A stretch of 38,114 bases of DNA from Corynebacterium sp. Lineage in GTDB: Bacteria > Actinomycetota > Actinomycetes > Mycobacteriales > Mycobacteriaceae. The notes beneath the pieces are model-generated. The model did not search any database and was not told the origin of the DNA. It worked only from the letters and a program-made list of their open reading frames with translations. Position numbers and translations under genes: made by a program. Positions 1 to 7,588 of this stretch are shown in pieces (position 1 is the stretch's first letter; each line of letters starts with the position of its first letter). The stretch is taken from positions 1 through 38,114 of the forward strand of contig NZ_JAPJNQ010000011.1 in assembly GCF_030826625.1 (NCBI RefSeq), written 5' to 3'.

Positions 1-1
1 C

Positions 2-1309
2 GAGCGCATCGTTCGCCGCATGGAGATCGAAGAGCTGGCGCTGAAGAAGGAATCGGATGCTGCCTCCAAGGAGCGGCTGGCGCGCCTGCAACAAGAACTG
101 GCCGATCAGCGCGAAACCCTCGGTGAGCTCAAAGCCCGCTGGGCGAACGAGAAAAAGGCCATCGACGATGTCCAGGCGCTGAAAGAAGAACTGGACGATC
201 TGCGTCGGCAAGCAGAAATCGCCGAGCGTGAGGGTGACTACGAGAAAGTCTCTACGTTGCGCTACGGGCGCATCAACGAGCTGGAGCGCGAGATCGCTGC
301 AGCCGAAGAAAAGGCTGCTGAGCAGGCACGCAACAACACCATGCTCAGCGAGGAAGTCACCCCGGATACCATCGCCGAGGTAGTATCCGCCTGGACCGGC
401 ATCCCAGCTGGCAAGATGCTGCAAGGGGAGACCGAGAAGCTGCTGGATATGGAGAATATCCTGGCGCGTCGCGTCGTCGGACAGAAAGACGCGGTGGTGG
501 CGGTCTCGGATGCGGTGCGCCGTTCCCGCGCGGGCATCGCCGACCCGAACCGTCCGACCGGCTCCTTCCTGTTCCTGGGGCCAACGGGCGTCGGCAAGAC
601 CGAGCTAGCGAAAGCGCTGGCGGAGTTCATGTTCGATGACGAATCGGCCATGGTGCGCATCGATATGTCGGAATACGGTGAGAAGCACTCGGTCTCGCGG
701 CTGGTCGGTGCGCCTCCGGGATACGTCGGCCACGATGCTGGCGGACAGTTGACCGAAGCGGTGCGTCGTCGCCCGTACACGCTGGTGCTTTTCGACGAGG
801 TGGAAAAAGCACACTCGGATGTTTTCGACGTGCTGCTGCAGGTGCTCGACGAAGGTCGGCTGACCGACGGACAGGGCCGGACCGTGGACTTCCGCAACAC
901 GGTGATCATCCTGACCTCGAACTTGGGCGCTGGCGGTGACCGCGAGCAGATCATGGATGCGGTGAAGGCCGCGTTCAAGCCAGAGTTCATCAACCGCCTG
1001 GATGATGTGGTGACTTTCGAGCCGCTATCCAGCGAGTTGCTGGAAGGCATCGTGGACATCCAACTGGATACGCTGCGCGAACGTCTGGCTGGCAAGCGTT
1101 TGACGCTGACGGTGGATTCAGAGGCAAAGGCCTGGTTGGCCGAGCGCGGTTATGATCCCGCCTATGGCGCGCGTCCGCTGCGCCGGTTGATCCAGCAGGC
1201 CATCGGCGACAAGCTGGCGCGGCTGGTGTTGGCCGGTGAGGTTGTCGAAGGCGATGCCGTGCAGGTCTCGCTTGCCGACGGCGGCGAGGAGTTGGCAATT
1301 TCCAGCTAG
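2..1309 (+). CDS. clpB: ATP-dependent chaperone ClpB, C-terminal part (5' end outside window)
   Basis: ClpB is the cytoplasmic AAA+ disaggregase that works with DnaK to pull proteins out of aggregates. The frame is open from base 2, so the N-terminal domain and first ATPase domain lie upstream; the visible part is about 435 residues. It begins in the charged coiled-coil middle domain (many E/K/R heptads and an EGDYEKVSTLRYG motif typical of ClpB). The second ATPase domain follows, with Walker A GPTGVGKT near residue 187 of the stretch counted from the Met at base 20, Walker B LVLFDE near 245, sensor 1 TSN near 300 and the sensor 2 region GARPLRR near 383. The C-terminus is complete and ends at a TAG. 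Two copies of the dispersed word CGTCGRCAAGC lie inside the gene (203-213 and, inverted, 1270-1280). The identification is secure; expression control cannot be judged because the promoter is outside. Confidence 0.97.
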   Translation, partial: ERIVRRMEIEELALKKESDAASKERLARLQQELADQRETLGELKARWANEKKAIDDVQALKEELDDLRRQAEIAEREGDYEKVSTLRYGRINELEREIAAAEEKAAEQARNNTMLSEEVTPDTIAEVVSAWTGIPAGKMLQGETEKLLDMENILARRVVGQKDAVVAVSDAVRRSRAGIADPNRPTGSFLFLGPTGVGKTELAKALAEFMFDDESAMVRIDMSEYGEKHSVSRLVGAPPGYVGHDAGGQLTEAVRRRPYTLVLFDEVEKAHSDVFDVLLQVLDEGRLTDGQGRTVDFRNTVIILTSNLGAGGDREQIMDAVKAAFKPEFINRLDDVVTFEPLSSELLEGIVDIQLDTLRERLAGKRLTLTVDSEAKAWLAERGYDPAYGARPLRRLIQQAIGDKLARLVLAGEVVEGDAVQVSLADGGEELAISS

Positions 1310-1334
1310 CGGGGGTGTAGCGTGCGGCAGCATG

Positions 1335-1367
1335 CGTCGGCAAGCAACGCTGCCCACGTCGACAAGC
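1335..1367 (+). repeat. Intergenic direct pair of the dispersed 11-mer CGTCGRCAAGC
   Basis: Between clpB and the rhodanese gene, CGTCGGCAAGC (1335-1345) and CGTCGACAAGC (1357-1367) occur in the same orientation, 22 bp apart. Both are followed by AAC, so the repeated unit is 14 bp. The 22-bp spacing is about two helical turns, so both copies would face the same side of the DNA. This is the only tandem pair seen in the window. Confidence 0.8.
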
Positions 1368-1411
1368 AACACCACCGACACGTACACGCGATTGCACCTA
1401 AACTGGGTGCC

Positions 1412-2242
1412 ATGAGCGTCCTGGTCAGTGCCGAAGAATTACACGAAAAAATCCATCGCGGAGACAAACTCACCCTGCTTGCTACCACCTGGGTTCCGGG
1501 GCAGGGAAACAGCTTCCGACAATTTCGCGCCGGGCATATTCCCACTGCCCAGCACGTCAACCCCGCTACCACTCTGGCCGGCTTGCCGGGGTCGAAAGCT
1601 GGGCGTAACCCGTTACCGGATCCGGCTCGTCTGCAAGCCAACGTCAACCGCTGGGGCTTGCGGGAAGACCGTCCAGTGGTCGTTTATGACGATGGCCAGG
1701 GATTTTTCGCCGGTCGTGCCTGGTGGGTGCTGCGCTGGGCAGGAATTAAAAACGTCTCCATCTTGGATGGCGGCCTGGCGCAGTGGCATCGCGCAGGCTT
1801 CGACACGATGTGCGGCCCGGGCAATATCGCGATGGGGTCCGCGCTGACTATTCGGCCCGGGTCCATGCCCGCAGCCACTATCGACGAGGTACATAATTTC
1901 GACGGCACGCTGGTTGATACTCGCTCCTTCTGGCGTTATTCGGGGCGCCAAGAAAATTTGGATTTGAAAGCCGGACATATTCCCGGTGCGGTGAACGCTT
2001 CTATGCGGGATTTGTTGACCCCGAATCGCCTGGCCAAGTCAAAAGAAGAAATCCGCGACGTCTTTGCCCAAGCTGGTGTGACCAGGGGAGAAGGCACGGT
2101 GTTTTATTCCGGTTCGGGCAACCACTCTGGCCTGGCCCTGGCCTTGGCGGAACATGCCGGTATTACTGGAGCCTCGCATTATGTGGGTGGTTGGTCGCAG
2201 TGGTCGGCGAATGCTGCCAATCCTGTGGAGACTTCGCGTTAA
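1412..2242 (+). CDS. Rhodanese-like sulfurtransferase, two-domain, with Ser at the catalytic Cys position
   Basis: A 276-residue tandem rhodanese protein of the SseA/thiosulfate or 3-mercaptopyruvate sulfurtransferase type, normally cytoplasmic. The N-terminal domain shows FRAGHIPTAQHV, VVVYDDGQG and ILDGGLAQW. The C-terminal domain shows LVDTRSFWRY, GHIPGAVN and YVGGWSQW. The active-site loop of the C-terminal domain reads VFYSGSGNHSG, so the position that carries the persulfide-forming Cys in active family members is Ser. The only visible Cys is in the linker (DTMCGPG). The protein may therefore be inactive as a sulfurtransferase or do something else. I chose ATG 1412 rather than the upstream in-frame start: a TAAACT -10 element (1399-1404) ends 7 nt before it, implying a leaderless mRNA, and the extra N-terminal residues do not look like rhodanese. 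Confidence 0.85.
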   Translation: MSVLVSAEELHEKIHRGDKLTLLATTWVPGQGNSFRQFRAGHIPTAQHVNPATTLAGLPGSKAGRNPLPDPARLQANVNRWGLREDRPVVVYDDGQGFFAGRAWWVLRWAGIKNVSILDGGLAQWHRAGFDTMCGPGNIAMGSALTIRPGSMPAATIDEVHNFDGTLVDTRSFWRYSGRQENLDLKAGHIPGAVNASMRDLLTPNRLAKSKEEIRDVFAQAGVTRGEGTVFYSGSGNHSGLALALAEHAGITGASHYVGGWSQWSANAANPVETSR

Positions 2243-2251
2243 ACTGACTGC

Positions 2252-3808
2252 ATGCCGTATGTTCTACTGACTCTGGCCGTCATCGCCGGTGCCGCCGCCA
2301 TATTTTTGTGGTACCTGGATTCGAAGCAGCGCCGCGACCAGCAGGCACAGATTTCGCCTCAGCCAGACGCTGCTGCCGATAACGCGCAGGCCGTGGATAC
2401 TGCGGATGCTGCGGATACTGTGGATACTGCAGGCTTGGAGCAGACTGCTGATGCTATTGGTACTGGGGATGAGTGGTCTTCCCAGGCGACGTACGGCAGT
2501 GCGTTGCACCGGGGCCAGTTGCTTGACGACGAAGAACTCGCCACCGCAGAGCAGCTCCCGCGCCATGAAGAACCCGAGTTCGAGGGCATGGCTGCTGTGA
2601 AACCTGCGCTGGATCCTGCGGTGCATTCTGAGCTAGATTCAGAGCTAAAATCCGCCGTGGATAGCGAGCAGGATCGCGAGACAGAGCTAGAAGAACTTGC
2701 TGTTGCGGAAAATTCGGCTGCAGACGTTTCTGCAGATGCTGAGCACGAAGATACTGAGCATGCTGACGATGGCGCTGGCGCTGACGTTGATGCTGACGTT
2801 GACTATGACGCTGAAGCTGACGTTGACTATGACGTTGAAGCTGACGCTGTTACAGATGCTGAGCAATATGCTGAGTTAGCTAGCTCAGAACCCGTCGCCA
2901 AGCCAGCTGGTCCACGCCGCGATTCCATCATCCCCGGTGCATTGCGCCGCGAGCGTCGGCAGTGGGCAGAAAAACACGGTTTTGGCTTTTCTAAGCACGA
3001 CGATTACCTCATTGACGAGTGGACCCGCGGGGCGGCAGCCGGGGGTGCAGCACCGAAAGATATCGTGCAGGGCTCTGCATTCGGCCACGAGATGGTTCTC
3101 ATGGACCTCGGTGGTGTGAACGTCATGGCGATGCGCACCGGTGCCGCCACCGAAATCGTGGTGGATTTCCGTCGGGCCGACCGCGACCAGCGGAACGATC
3201 GCACTACCGGCGAAGCTGATTTTGATGACCTGTTGGAAGTCGGACACATCGCCGATTTCATTGTCTATGCCACCGACGCTGCCGTCGCCAGCCGCATGAT
3301 TGATGCCCGCGTGGTTACTGCCTGCGATAACATCCCAGAGATCGTCACCGCCGTGTGGATCGAATCCGATTGGGTGCTCGCACAGACCGACAAAGGTTCG
3401 CACGCTGCAGACTGGGATGAAATGCTGGCGCCGCTGGCTTTGCTTGCCGACGTCGCCCGGGTGCTTCCCCCGCGGTCGATGGCGAATCAAATTTTAAAAT
3501 TCGAAGGGGCGGACCCCACCCGGATGATGGGGCCGAAACAGCCCCCGGCCTTCGAGAATAACCAGCCCCTGCACGTCGTTCCTGACCCGCAGGATCATCC
3601 GCCGGTACAGCGCCCCAGCGAACCCGTCGAGCTGCCAACCCGCAGTAAGGCGGATGCCCGTGGATATTTGGAACCCTATGCACTCGGCGCCGACGAAGTT
3701 GATGCGATTGCCGACGGCACCGATAACTCCACAACGCGTGGTCGTGCTAAGCGCCCCCACATGCGGCGGGATTTATCCTCCGGCCCGTCGATTTTCGGCG
3801 ACGACTAG
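2252..3808 (+). CDS. Membrane-anchored acidic protein of unknown function
   Basis: 518 residues. I do not recognise a named family. Residues 2-20 form one hydrophobic segment (YVLLTLAVIAGAAAIFLWYL) followed by a positive KQRR stretch, which suggests an N-terminal anchor with a cytoplasmic bulk. Residues about 30-210 are acidic and low in complexity (Asp, Glu, Ala, Val), with a run of short repeats near 178-199. Residues about 220-420 look like a folded domain (RRDSIIPGALRRERRQWAEKH onward) that could hold the function. The C-terminal tail contains PHMRRDLSSGPSIFGDD. The ATG is 9 nt after the upstream stop. A TAAACT hexamer at 2240-2245 includes that stop codon and lies 6 nt before the ATG, so a leaderless internal promoter is possible. 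It sits just before pyrE, but I infer no role from that. Confidence 0.8.
   Translation: MPYVLLTLAVIAGAAAIFLWYLDSKQRRDQQAQISPQPDAAADNAQAVDTADAADTVDTAGLEQTADAIGTGDEWSSQATYGSALHRGQLLDDEELATAEQLPRHEEPEFEGMAAVKPALDPAVHSELDSELKSAVDSEQDRETELEELAVAENSAADVSADAEHEDTEHADDGAGADVDADVDYDAEADVDYDVEADAVTDAEQYAELASSEPVAKPAGPRRDSIIPGALRRERRQWAEKHGFGFSKHDDYLIDEWTRGAAAGGAAPKDIVQGSAFGHEMVLMDLGGVNVMAMRTGAATEIVVDFRRADRDQRNDRTTGEADFDDLLEVGHIADFIVYATDAAVASRMIDARVVTACDNIPEIVTAVWIESDWVLAQTDKGSHAADWDEMLAPLALLADVARVLPPRSMANQILKFEGADPTRMMGPKQPPAFENNQPLHVVPDPQDHPPVQRPSEPVELPTRSKADARGYLEPYALGADEVDAIADGTDNSTTRGRAKRPHMRRDLSSGPSIFGDD
2782..2847 (+). repeat. Degenerate tandem repeat encoding Asp/Ala/Glu/Val
   Basis: Nearly every codon here is GAC, GAT, GCT, GTT, TAT or GAA. 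The unit GACGTTGACTATGACG recurs with small changes (near 2797, 2819 and 2833). It encodes a DVDYDAEA-type peptide repeat within the acidic linker of the unknown membrane protein. Such runs are prone to slippage, so length differences between strains would be expected. Confidence 0.75.
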
Positions 3809-3825
3809 TGGCTAAGGTAGATGTC

Positions 3826-4383
3826 ATGACTGAGCAGCAGAATGCACCATCGCAAAAAGAACTTTCCCGCCTGGCAGAACTCGTGCGTGAACTCGCCATC
3901 GTGCACGGCCGGGTGACGCTTTCCTCGGGCAAGGAAGCCGACTACTACGTTGACCTGCGCCGCGCGACGTTGCACCACGAGGCATCCCGCTTGATCGGTG
4001 CGCTGCTGCGCGAAAAAACCGCCGACTGGGATTATGTCGCTGCCGGGGGTTTGACCTTGGGCGCGGATCCAGTTGCTACCTCGATCATGCATGCCGACGG
4101 CCGCCCGATCGATTCTTTCGTCGTGCGCAAAGAAGCCAAAAAGCACGGAATGCAGCGCCGGATTGAAGGCGTCAATGTCGAAGGCCAGAAAGTACTGGTC
4201 GTGGAAGATACCACCACCACCGGAAACTCCCCGCTGACAGCGGTGGCGGCCCTGCGTGAGGCCGGAGCAGAAGTCGTCGGCGTGGCTACCGTCGTCGATC
4301 GTGCCACCGGCGCTGCCGATGCCATCCGTGCCGAAGGCCTGGAATACCGTAGCTTGCTGGGCCTGGAGGACCTGGGGCTGTAA
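3826..4383 (+). CDS. pyrE: Orotate phosphoribosyltransferase
   Basis: PyrE joins orotate to PRPP to make orotidine 5'-phosphate, the fifth step of pyrimidine synthesis, in the cytoplasm. The protein is about 185 residues, the usual length. It shows the substrate-binding stretch VTLSSGKEADYYVDLR and AAGGLTLGADPVA near the middle. The PRPP-binding signature VLVVEDTTTTGNS near residues 124-136 follows the type I phosphoribosyltransferase pattern of two acidic residues then a TTG loop. The lysine-rich flexible loop VVRKEAKKHG precedes it. A GTG at 3808 also opens this frame, but ATG 3826 fits the family N-terminus and lies 7 nt after a TAAGGT -10 element (3813-3818), suggesting a leaderless transcript. 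The stop overlaps the next start (TAATG), so the two genes are coupled. Confidence 0.96.
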   Translation: MTEQQNAPSQKELSRLAELVRELAIVHGRVTLSSGKEADYYVDLRRATLHHEASRLIGALLREKTADWDYVAAGGLTLGADPVATSIMHADGRPIDSFVVRKEAKKHGMQRRIEGVNVEGQKVLVVEDTTTTGNSPLTAVAALREAGAEVVGVATVVDRATGAADAIRAEGLEYRSLLGLEDLGL

Positions 4384-5123
4384 TGGGGCAGAGCAACCAG
4401 CCTGACAGCAACGAGACTGATTGCAACCAGCCTGACACTGGAAAGTCTGACACTGGAAAGCCTGAGCGCGCCACCGCCGAAGACCACAAAGGTCCGACAG
4501 AATGGGCTGAAGGTAGGCACGGCGTCGGCCCGTGGGAAGGCCCGCTGCCGGATGATCCGCGCTTGGACCCGGAGCTGCTTGCCGACGGCGATCGCCGCAA
4601 CGTCGTCGACGCATACCGCTACTGGAAACGCGAGGCGATCATCGCGGATATCGATACCCGGCGGCATGAGCTACACATTGCGATCGAGAACTTCGAAAAC
4701 GATGCGAATATCGGCACGGTGGTGCGCACGGCGAATGCTTTTGCCGTCGACACGGTGCACATCGTCGGTCGGCGTCGGTGGAACCGGCGCGGCGCGATGG
4801 TCACCGACCGTTACCAGCACTTGCAACACCACACGGACGTCGACAAGCTGGTGGCCTGGGCTGCCGAGAACGACTTGACCGTGGTAGCGATCGACAATAC
4901 GCCGGGGTGTGTGCCGCTGGAAACCGCCGAGTTGCCGCGTCGTTGCCTACTGGTGTTTGGGCAAGAAGGCCCTGGGGTGAGCCCAGAGACTAGCCAGGCT
5001 TCGGTGATGACGTGCTCGATCGCGCAGTTTGGTTCGACGCGTTCGATTAACGCTGGGGTGGCTGCGGGGATCGCGATGCACGCGTGGATTCGCCAACACG
5101 CAGATTTGGGCAATTCCTGGTAG
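4383..5123 (+). CDS. TrmH/SpoU-family RNA 2'-O-methyltransferase
   Basis: A 246-residue SPOUT-class methyltransferase, expected to transfer a methyl group from S-adenosylmethionine to a ribose 2'-OH in tRNA or rRNA. The family motifs are present: ENFENDANIGTVVRTANAF (motif 1, containing the conserved N and R), LLVFGQEGPGVSPE (motif 2) and IAQFGSTRSINAGVAAGIAMH (motif 3), which together form the trefoil-knot cofactor site. The exact target RNA cannot be told from sequence. The first 35 residues are a low-complexity Gln/Asp/Thr/Lys/Ser tail made by short DNA repeats (a unit like CAGCCTGACACTGGAAAG) and are probably not part of the fold. The ATG overlaps the pyrE stop by one base, so it is translated in an operon with pyrE. 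Confidence 0.9.
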   Translation: MGQSNQPDSNETDCNQPDTGKSDTGKPERATAEDHKGPTEWAEGRHGVGPWEGPLPDDPRLDPELLADGDRRNVVDAYRYWKREAIIADIDTRRHELHIAIENFENDANIGTVVRTANAFAVDTVHIVGRRRWNRRGAMVTDRYQHLQHHTDVDKLVAWAAENDLTVVAIDNTPGCVPLETAELPRRCLLVFGQEGPGVSPETSQASVMTCSIAQFGSTRSINAGVAAGIAMHAWIRQHADLGNSW

Positions 5124-5284
5124 AAACACCCAAGCGGATCCGAGCACCCCTGTGCTGCACTATGCTGCAGAACACATCACGACGCGGTATTGTATAAAAA
5201 TACTTATGCGTGCGGTGGCCTGGTGTGGCTGCTGGCGCGCGGCTGCCTGATCACCTGTAAACCCCCGTTAGTGATGGGATAAGA

Positions 5285-6490
5285 GTGCAAGAAAAATGGT
5301 CCCACCGGGCGGATCTCGCCGAGACCGCAATCAACGACCGGCATGCTGGTCCGCTCTGGTCGCTGCCGCGCACCAACCTTGCACGGGTGAGTTGGCCGGC
5401 CTTGTTCAAAGAACGCTTGTTTATTCACTGGCATTACTGGTGGCAGGCGCACTATCTGGATTGCCAGGTTGATGCGGCTTTGCGGCAGCCGACGAAAACC
5501 CGCAAGGCACGGATCGCGGCAACCATGCGCGGTATCAGTCTGCGGCAGATCCGGGGGCTGGATCGCAATAAATATTACGACGATAAAGCCTGGTTGGCTT
5601 TGGCTTTCGGTCGCGTGGCTGCCGCAGAGAAGCTACCGGAACCGCCGCAACTCGACGCGCTGCGTTCCAATTTGCGTGCGGGATTGGATAAATCTATGGG
5701 TGTGGTGCCGTGGCGTGATGGTCGTTCGACGTTTTACAACGTTCCCGCGAATGGTCCGGTCGCGATCATGCTCGCACGCACTGGTTATTGGGATGAAGCC
5801 ACCCACATTGTCGATTGGGTCTTTGACAACCTGCACAACGACGACGGCTTGATCATGGACGGCATGCGTATGCGCATGCACGGCCCGGAAATCGTGCGCG
5901 ACATTCACCCGTATTGCCAGGGCGTGATGCTGGGGGCGTGCCTGGAGATCGCGTTGAAGCTGCGCAAAGACCACGGTATTCACAGCTTGGAAGATATTCA
6001 GACCGTCCACGAAGCTGAACATGCCGACGAAGCGATGACCTATATCAGCCGCATTCGCAGCTTGGTGCGTGCGATAGCCCGGCACATGGCTACCCCTGCC
6101 GGGGTGATCGATTGGGATACCGGCGATGGTGATGGTGGCCTGTTCAAGGGGATTTTGGTGCGTTATCTTGCCGACGTCGCGGTGCACCTGCCGGATGATT
6201 CCCCAGCCAGTCGTGCTACCCGCAAATTGGCGGCCAGGCTGGTGCGCGCTTCAGCGGAATCGGTGTGGACGCACCGCCTGGAAGTTGACGGGCTGCCGGT
6301 TTTCGCCACGGATTGGACCAGCGATGCGTTGTTGCCGCACAACTTTGGTTTAGGCCCGATGTCGATTCGCGAAAAGGTGGGCGTCGTGCGTATCGCGGAG
6401 CGGGATTTGTCGGTGCAGCTTTCTGGCTGGATGGCACTGGAGGCGATGGCGCGGTTGGCGCTTGCCGACGAAGCAACGGCTGCGGGTTAG
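5285..6490 (+). CDS. GH76-family (alpha-1,6-mannanase-like) glycosyl hydrolase
   Basis: 401 residues resembling bacterial glycoside hydrolase family 76, whose characterised members cleave alpha-1,6-mannose chains. The family hallmark is an adjacent Asp pair; here it is in NKYYDDKAWLALAFGR near residues 98-113. Other alpha/alpha-barrel helices show up as GYWDEATHIVDWVFDNL, GLIMDGM and YCQGVMLGACLEIAL. There is no signal peptide or lipobox, so it appears cytoplasmic, which is odd for an enzyme acting on wall mannan. It may act on an internal glycan or glycolipid precursor. The start is a GTG; the first in-frame ATG would remove conserved sequence. It sits alone, about 160 bp after the methyltransferase and about 60 bp before fba. 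Family assignment is fairly firm; the substrate is unknown. Confidence 0.75.
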   Translation: MQEKWSHRADLAETAINDRHAGPLWSLPRTNLARVSWPALFKERLFIHWHYWWQAHYLDCQVDAALRQPTKTRKARIAATMRGISLRQIRGLDRNKYYDDKAWLALAFGRVAAAEKLPEPPQLDALRSNLRAGLDKSMGVVPWRDGRSTFYNVPANGPVAIMLARTGYWDEATHIVDWVFDNLHNDDGLIMDGMRMRMHGPEIVRDIHPYCQGVMLGACLEIALKLRKDHGIHSLEDIQTVHEAEHADEAMTYISRIRSLVRAIARHMATPAGVIDWDTGDGDGGLFKGILVRYLADVAVHLPDDSPASRATRKLAARLVRASAESVWTHRLEVDGLPVFATDWTSDALLPHNFGLGPMSIREKVGVVRIAERDLSVQLSGWMALEAMARLALADEATAAG

Positions 6491-6502
6491 CGCTAGCTCA
6501 GG

Positions 6503-6541
6503 CATAATTGGAATTCGAGAACGCAAATCCAACGTTGGAGG
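6503..6541 (+). promoter_or_regulatory. Probable fba promoter -10 and ribosome binding site
   Basis: CATAAT at 6503-6508 is a good -10 candidate with no clear -35 at the usual distance. GGAGG at 6537-6541 lies 7 nt before ATG 6549 and is a strong Shine-Dalgarno sequence. It decides the start over an upstream in-frame ATG. fba is one of the few genes here with a leader and a classical ribosome binding site. Confidence 0.6.
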
Positions 6542-6548
6542 ATGTTTT

Positions 6549-7583
6549 ATGCCTATTGCCACCCCTGAGGTTTATAACGAGATGCTTGATCGTGCGAAGA
6601 AGGAGCAATTCGCCTTCCCTGCGATCAACTGCACATCGTCTGAGACGATCAACGCTGCATTGCAGGGGTTCGCAGAAGCTGAATCGGATGGCATCATCCA
6701 GTTTTCCCTCGGTGGTGCGGAATTCGGTTCCGGCCAGGCCGTGAAAAACAAAGTTGCCGGTGCACAGGCCCTGGCGGCGTTTGCCCACGAAGCGGCTTCG
6801 CACTATGGCGTAAACATTGCGCTGCACACGGATCACTGCCAGAAAGAACGCCTCGATGATTTCGTGCTGCCGCTGTTGAAGATCTCCCGCGAGCGCGTCG
6901 AAGCCGGCCAGCAGCCACTGTTCCAGTCGCACATGTGGGATGGCTCGGCGATTCCGATTGATGAAAACCTGGAGATCGCTCAGGACCTGCTGGCACAATC
7001 CCGCGCCGCAAATATCATTCTCGAAGTAGAAATCGGCGTCGTTGGTGGTGAGGAAGACGGCGTGGAAGCCAAGGCTGGCGCAAACTTGTACACCACCCCA
7101 GAAGATTTCGAAAAGACCATCGACGCTTTGGGTACCGGCGAAAACGGCCGTTACTTGCTGGCAGCGACCTTCGGCAACGTGCACGGCGTTTACAAGCCGG
7201 GCAACGTGAAGCTGCGCCCAGAGGTATTGGATGAAGGCCAGAAGGTAGCGGTGCAGAAGTTGGGGCTTGCCGACGGCTCCCAGCCGTTTGACTATGTCTT
7301 CCACGGCGGTTCCGGTTCGGAGCTTTCCAAGATCGAAGAAGCACTGCGCTATGGCGTGATCAAGATGAATATTGATACCGATACGCAGTATGCCTTCACC
7401 AATCCGGTAGCTCGTCACATGTTCAGCAACTACGACGGCGTGTTCAAGATCGACGGTGAAGTTGGCAACAAAAAGGTCTATGACCCGCGCTCTTACCTGA
7501 AAAAGGCTGAGCGCTCCATGGCAGATCGCGTGATTGAGTCCTGCCAGGTTCTGCGTTCAGCGGGGCAGAGCACCGCTCGTTAA
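6549..7583 (+). CDS. fba: Class II fructose-bisphosphate aldolase
   Basis: 344 residues. The enzyme is zinc-dependent and interconverts fructose 1,6-bisphosphate with dihydroxyacetone phosphate and glyceraldehyde 3-phosphate in glycolysis and gluconeogenesis. Family features are visible: AFPAINCTSSETINA near the N-terminus, the zinc-ligand motif NIALHTDHCQ near residues 90-100, the second signature LEVEIGVVGGEEDGVE near 157-172, the phosphate-binding FHGGSGSELSK near 250-260 and KMNIDTDTQYAFT near 272-285. Length and motifs match actinobacterial class IIA aldolases. The start is fixed by the GGAGG 7 nt upstream. Codon choice favours GC-ending codons, as expected for an abundant enzyme. One dispersed 11-mer (7265-7275) encodes LAD. 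The following FUSC gene begins 5 nt after the stop. Confidence 0.98.
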   Translation: MPIATPEVYNEMLDRAKKEQFAFPAINCTSSETINAALQGFAEAESDGIIQFSLGGAEFGSGQAVKNKVAGAQALAAFAHEAASHYGVNIALHTDHCQKERLDDFVLPLLKISRERVEAGQQPLFQSHMWDGSAIPIDENLEIAQDLLAQSRAANIILEVEIGVVGGEEDGVEAKAGANLYTTPEDFEKTIDALGTGENGRYLLAATFGNVHGVYKPGNVKLRPEVLDEGQKVAVQKLGLADGSQPFDYVFHGGSGSELSKIEEALRYGVIKMNIDTDTQYAFTNPVARHMFSNYDGVFKIDGEVGNKKVYDPRSYLKKAERSMADRVIESCQVLRSAGQSTAR

Positions 7584-7588
7584 ACCCT

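Noticed and set aside
593..602. CGTCGGCAAG in the ClpB Walker A codons counted as a copy of the word
   Set aside because: The last base is A, and the GVGKT motif alone can produce it, so it was left out of the 23 exact copies.
187..1095. Antisense frames within clpB
   Set aside because: Ser/Arg-rich translations without motifs, opposite a confirmed AAA+ protein.
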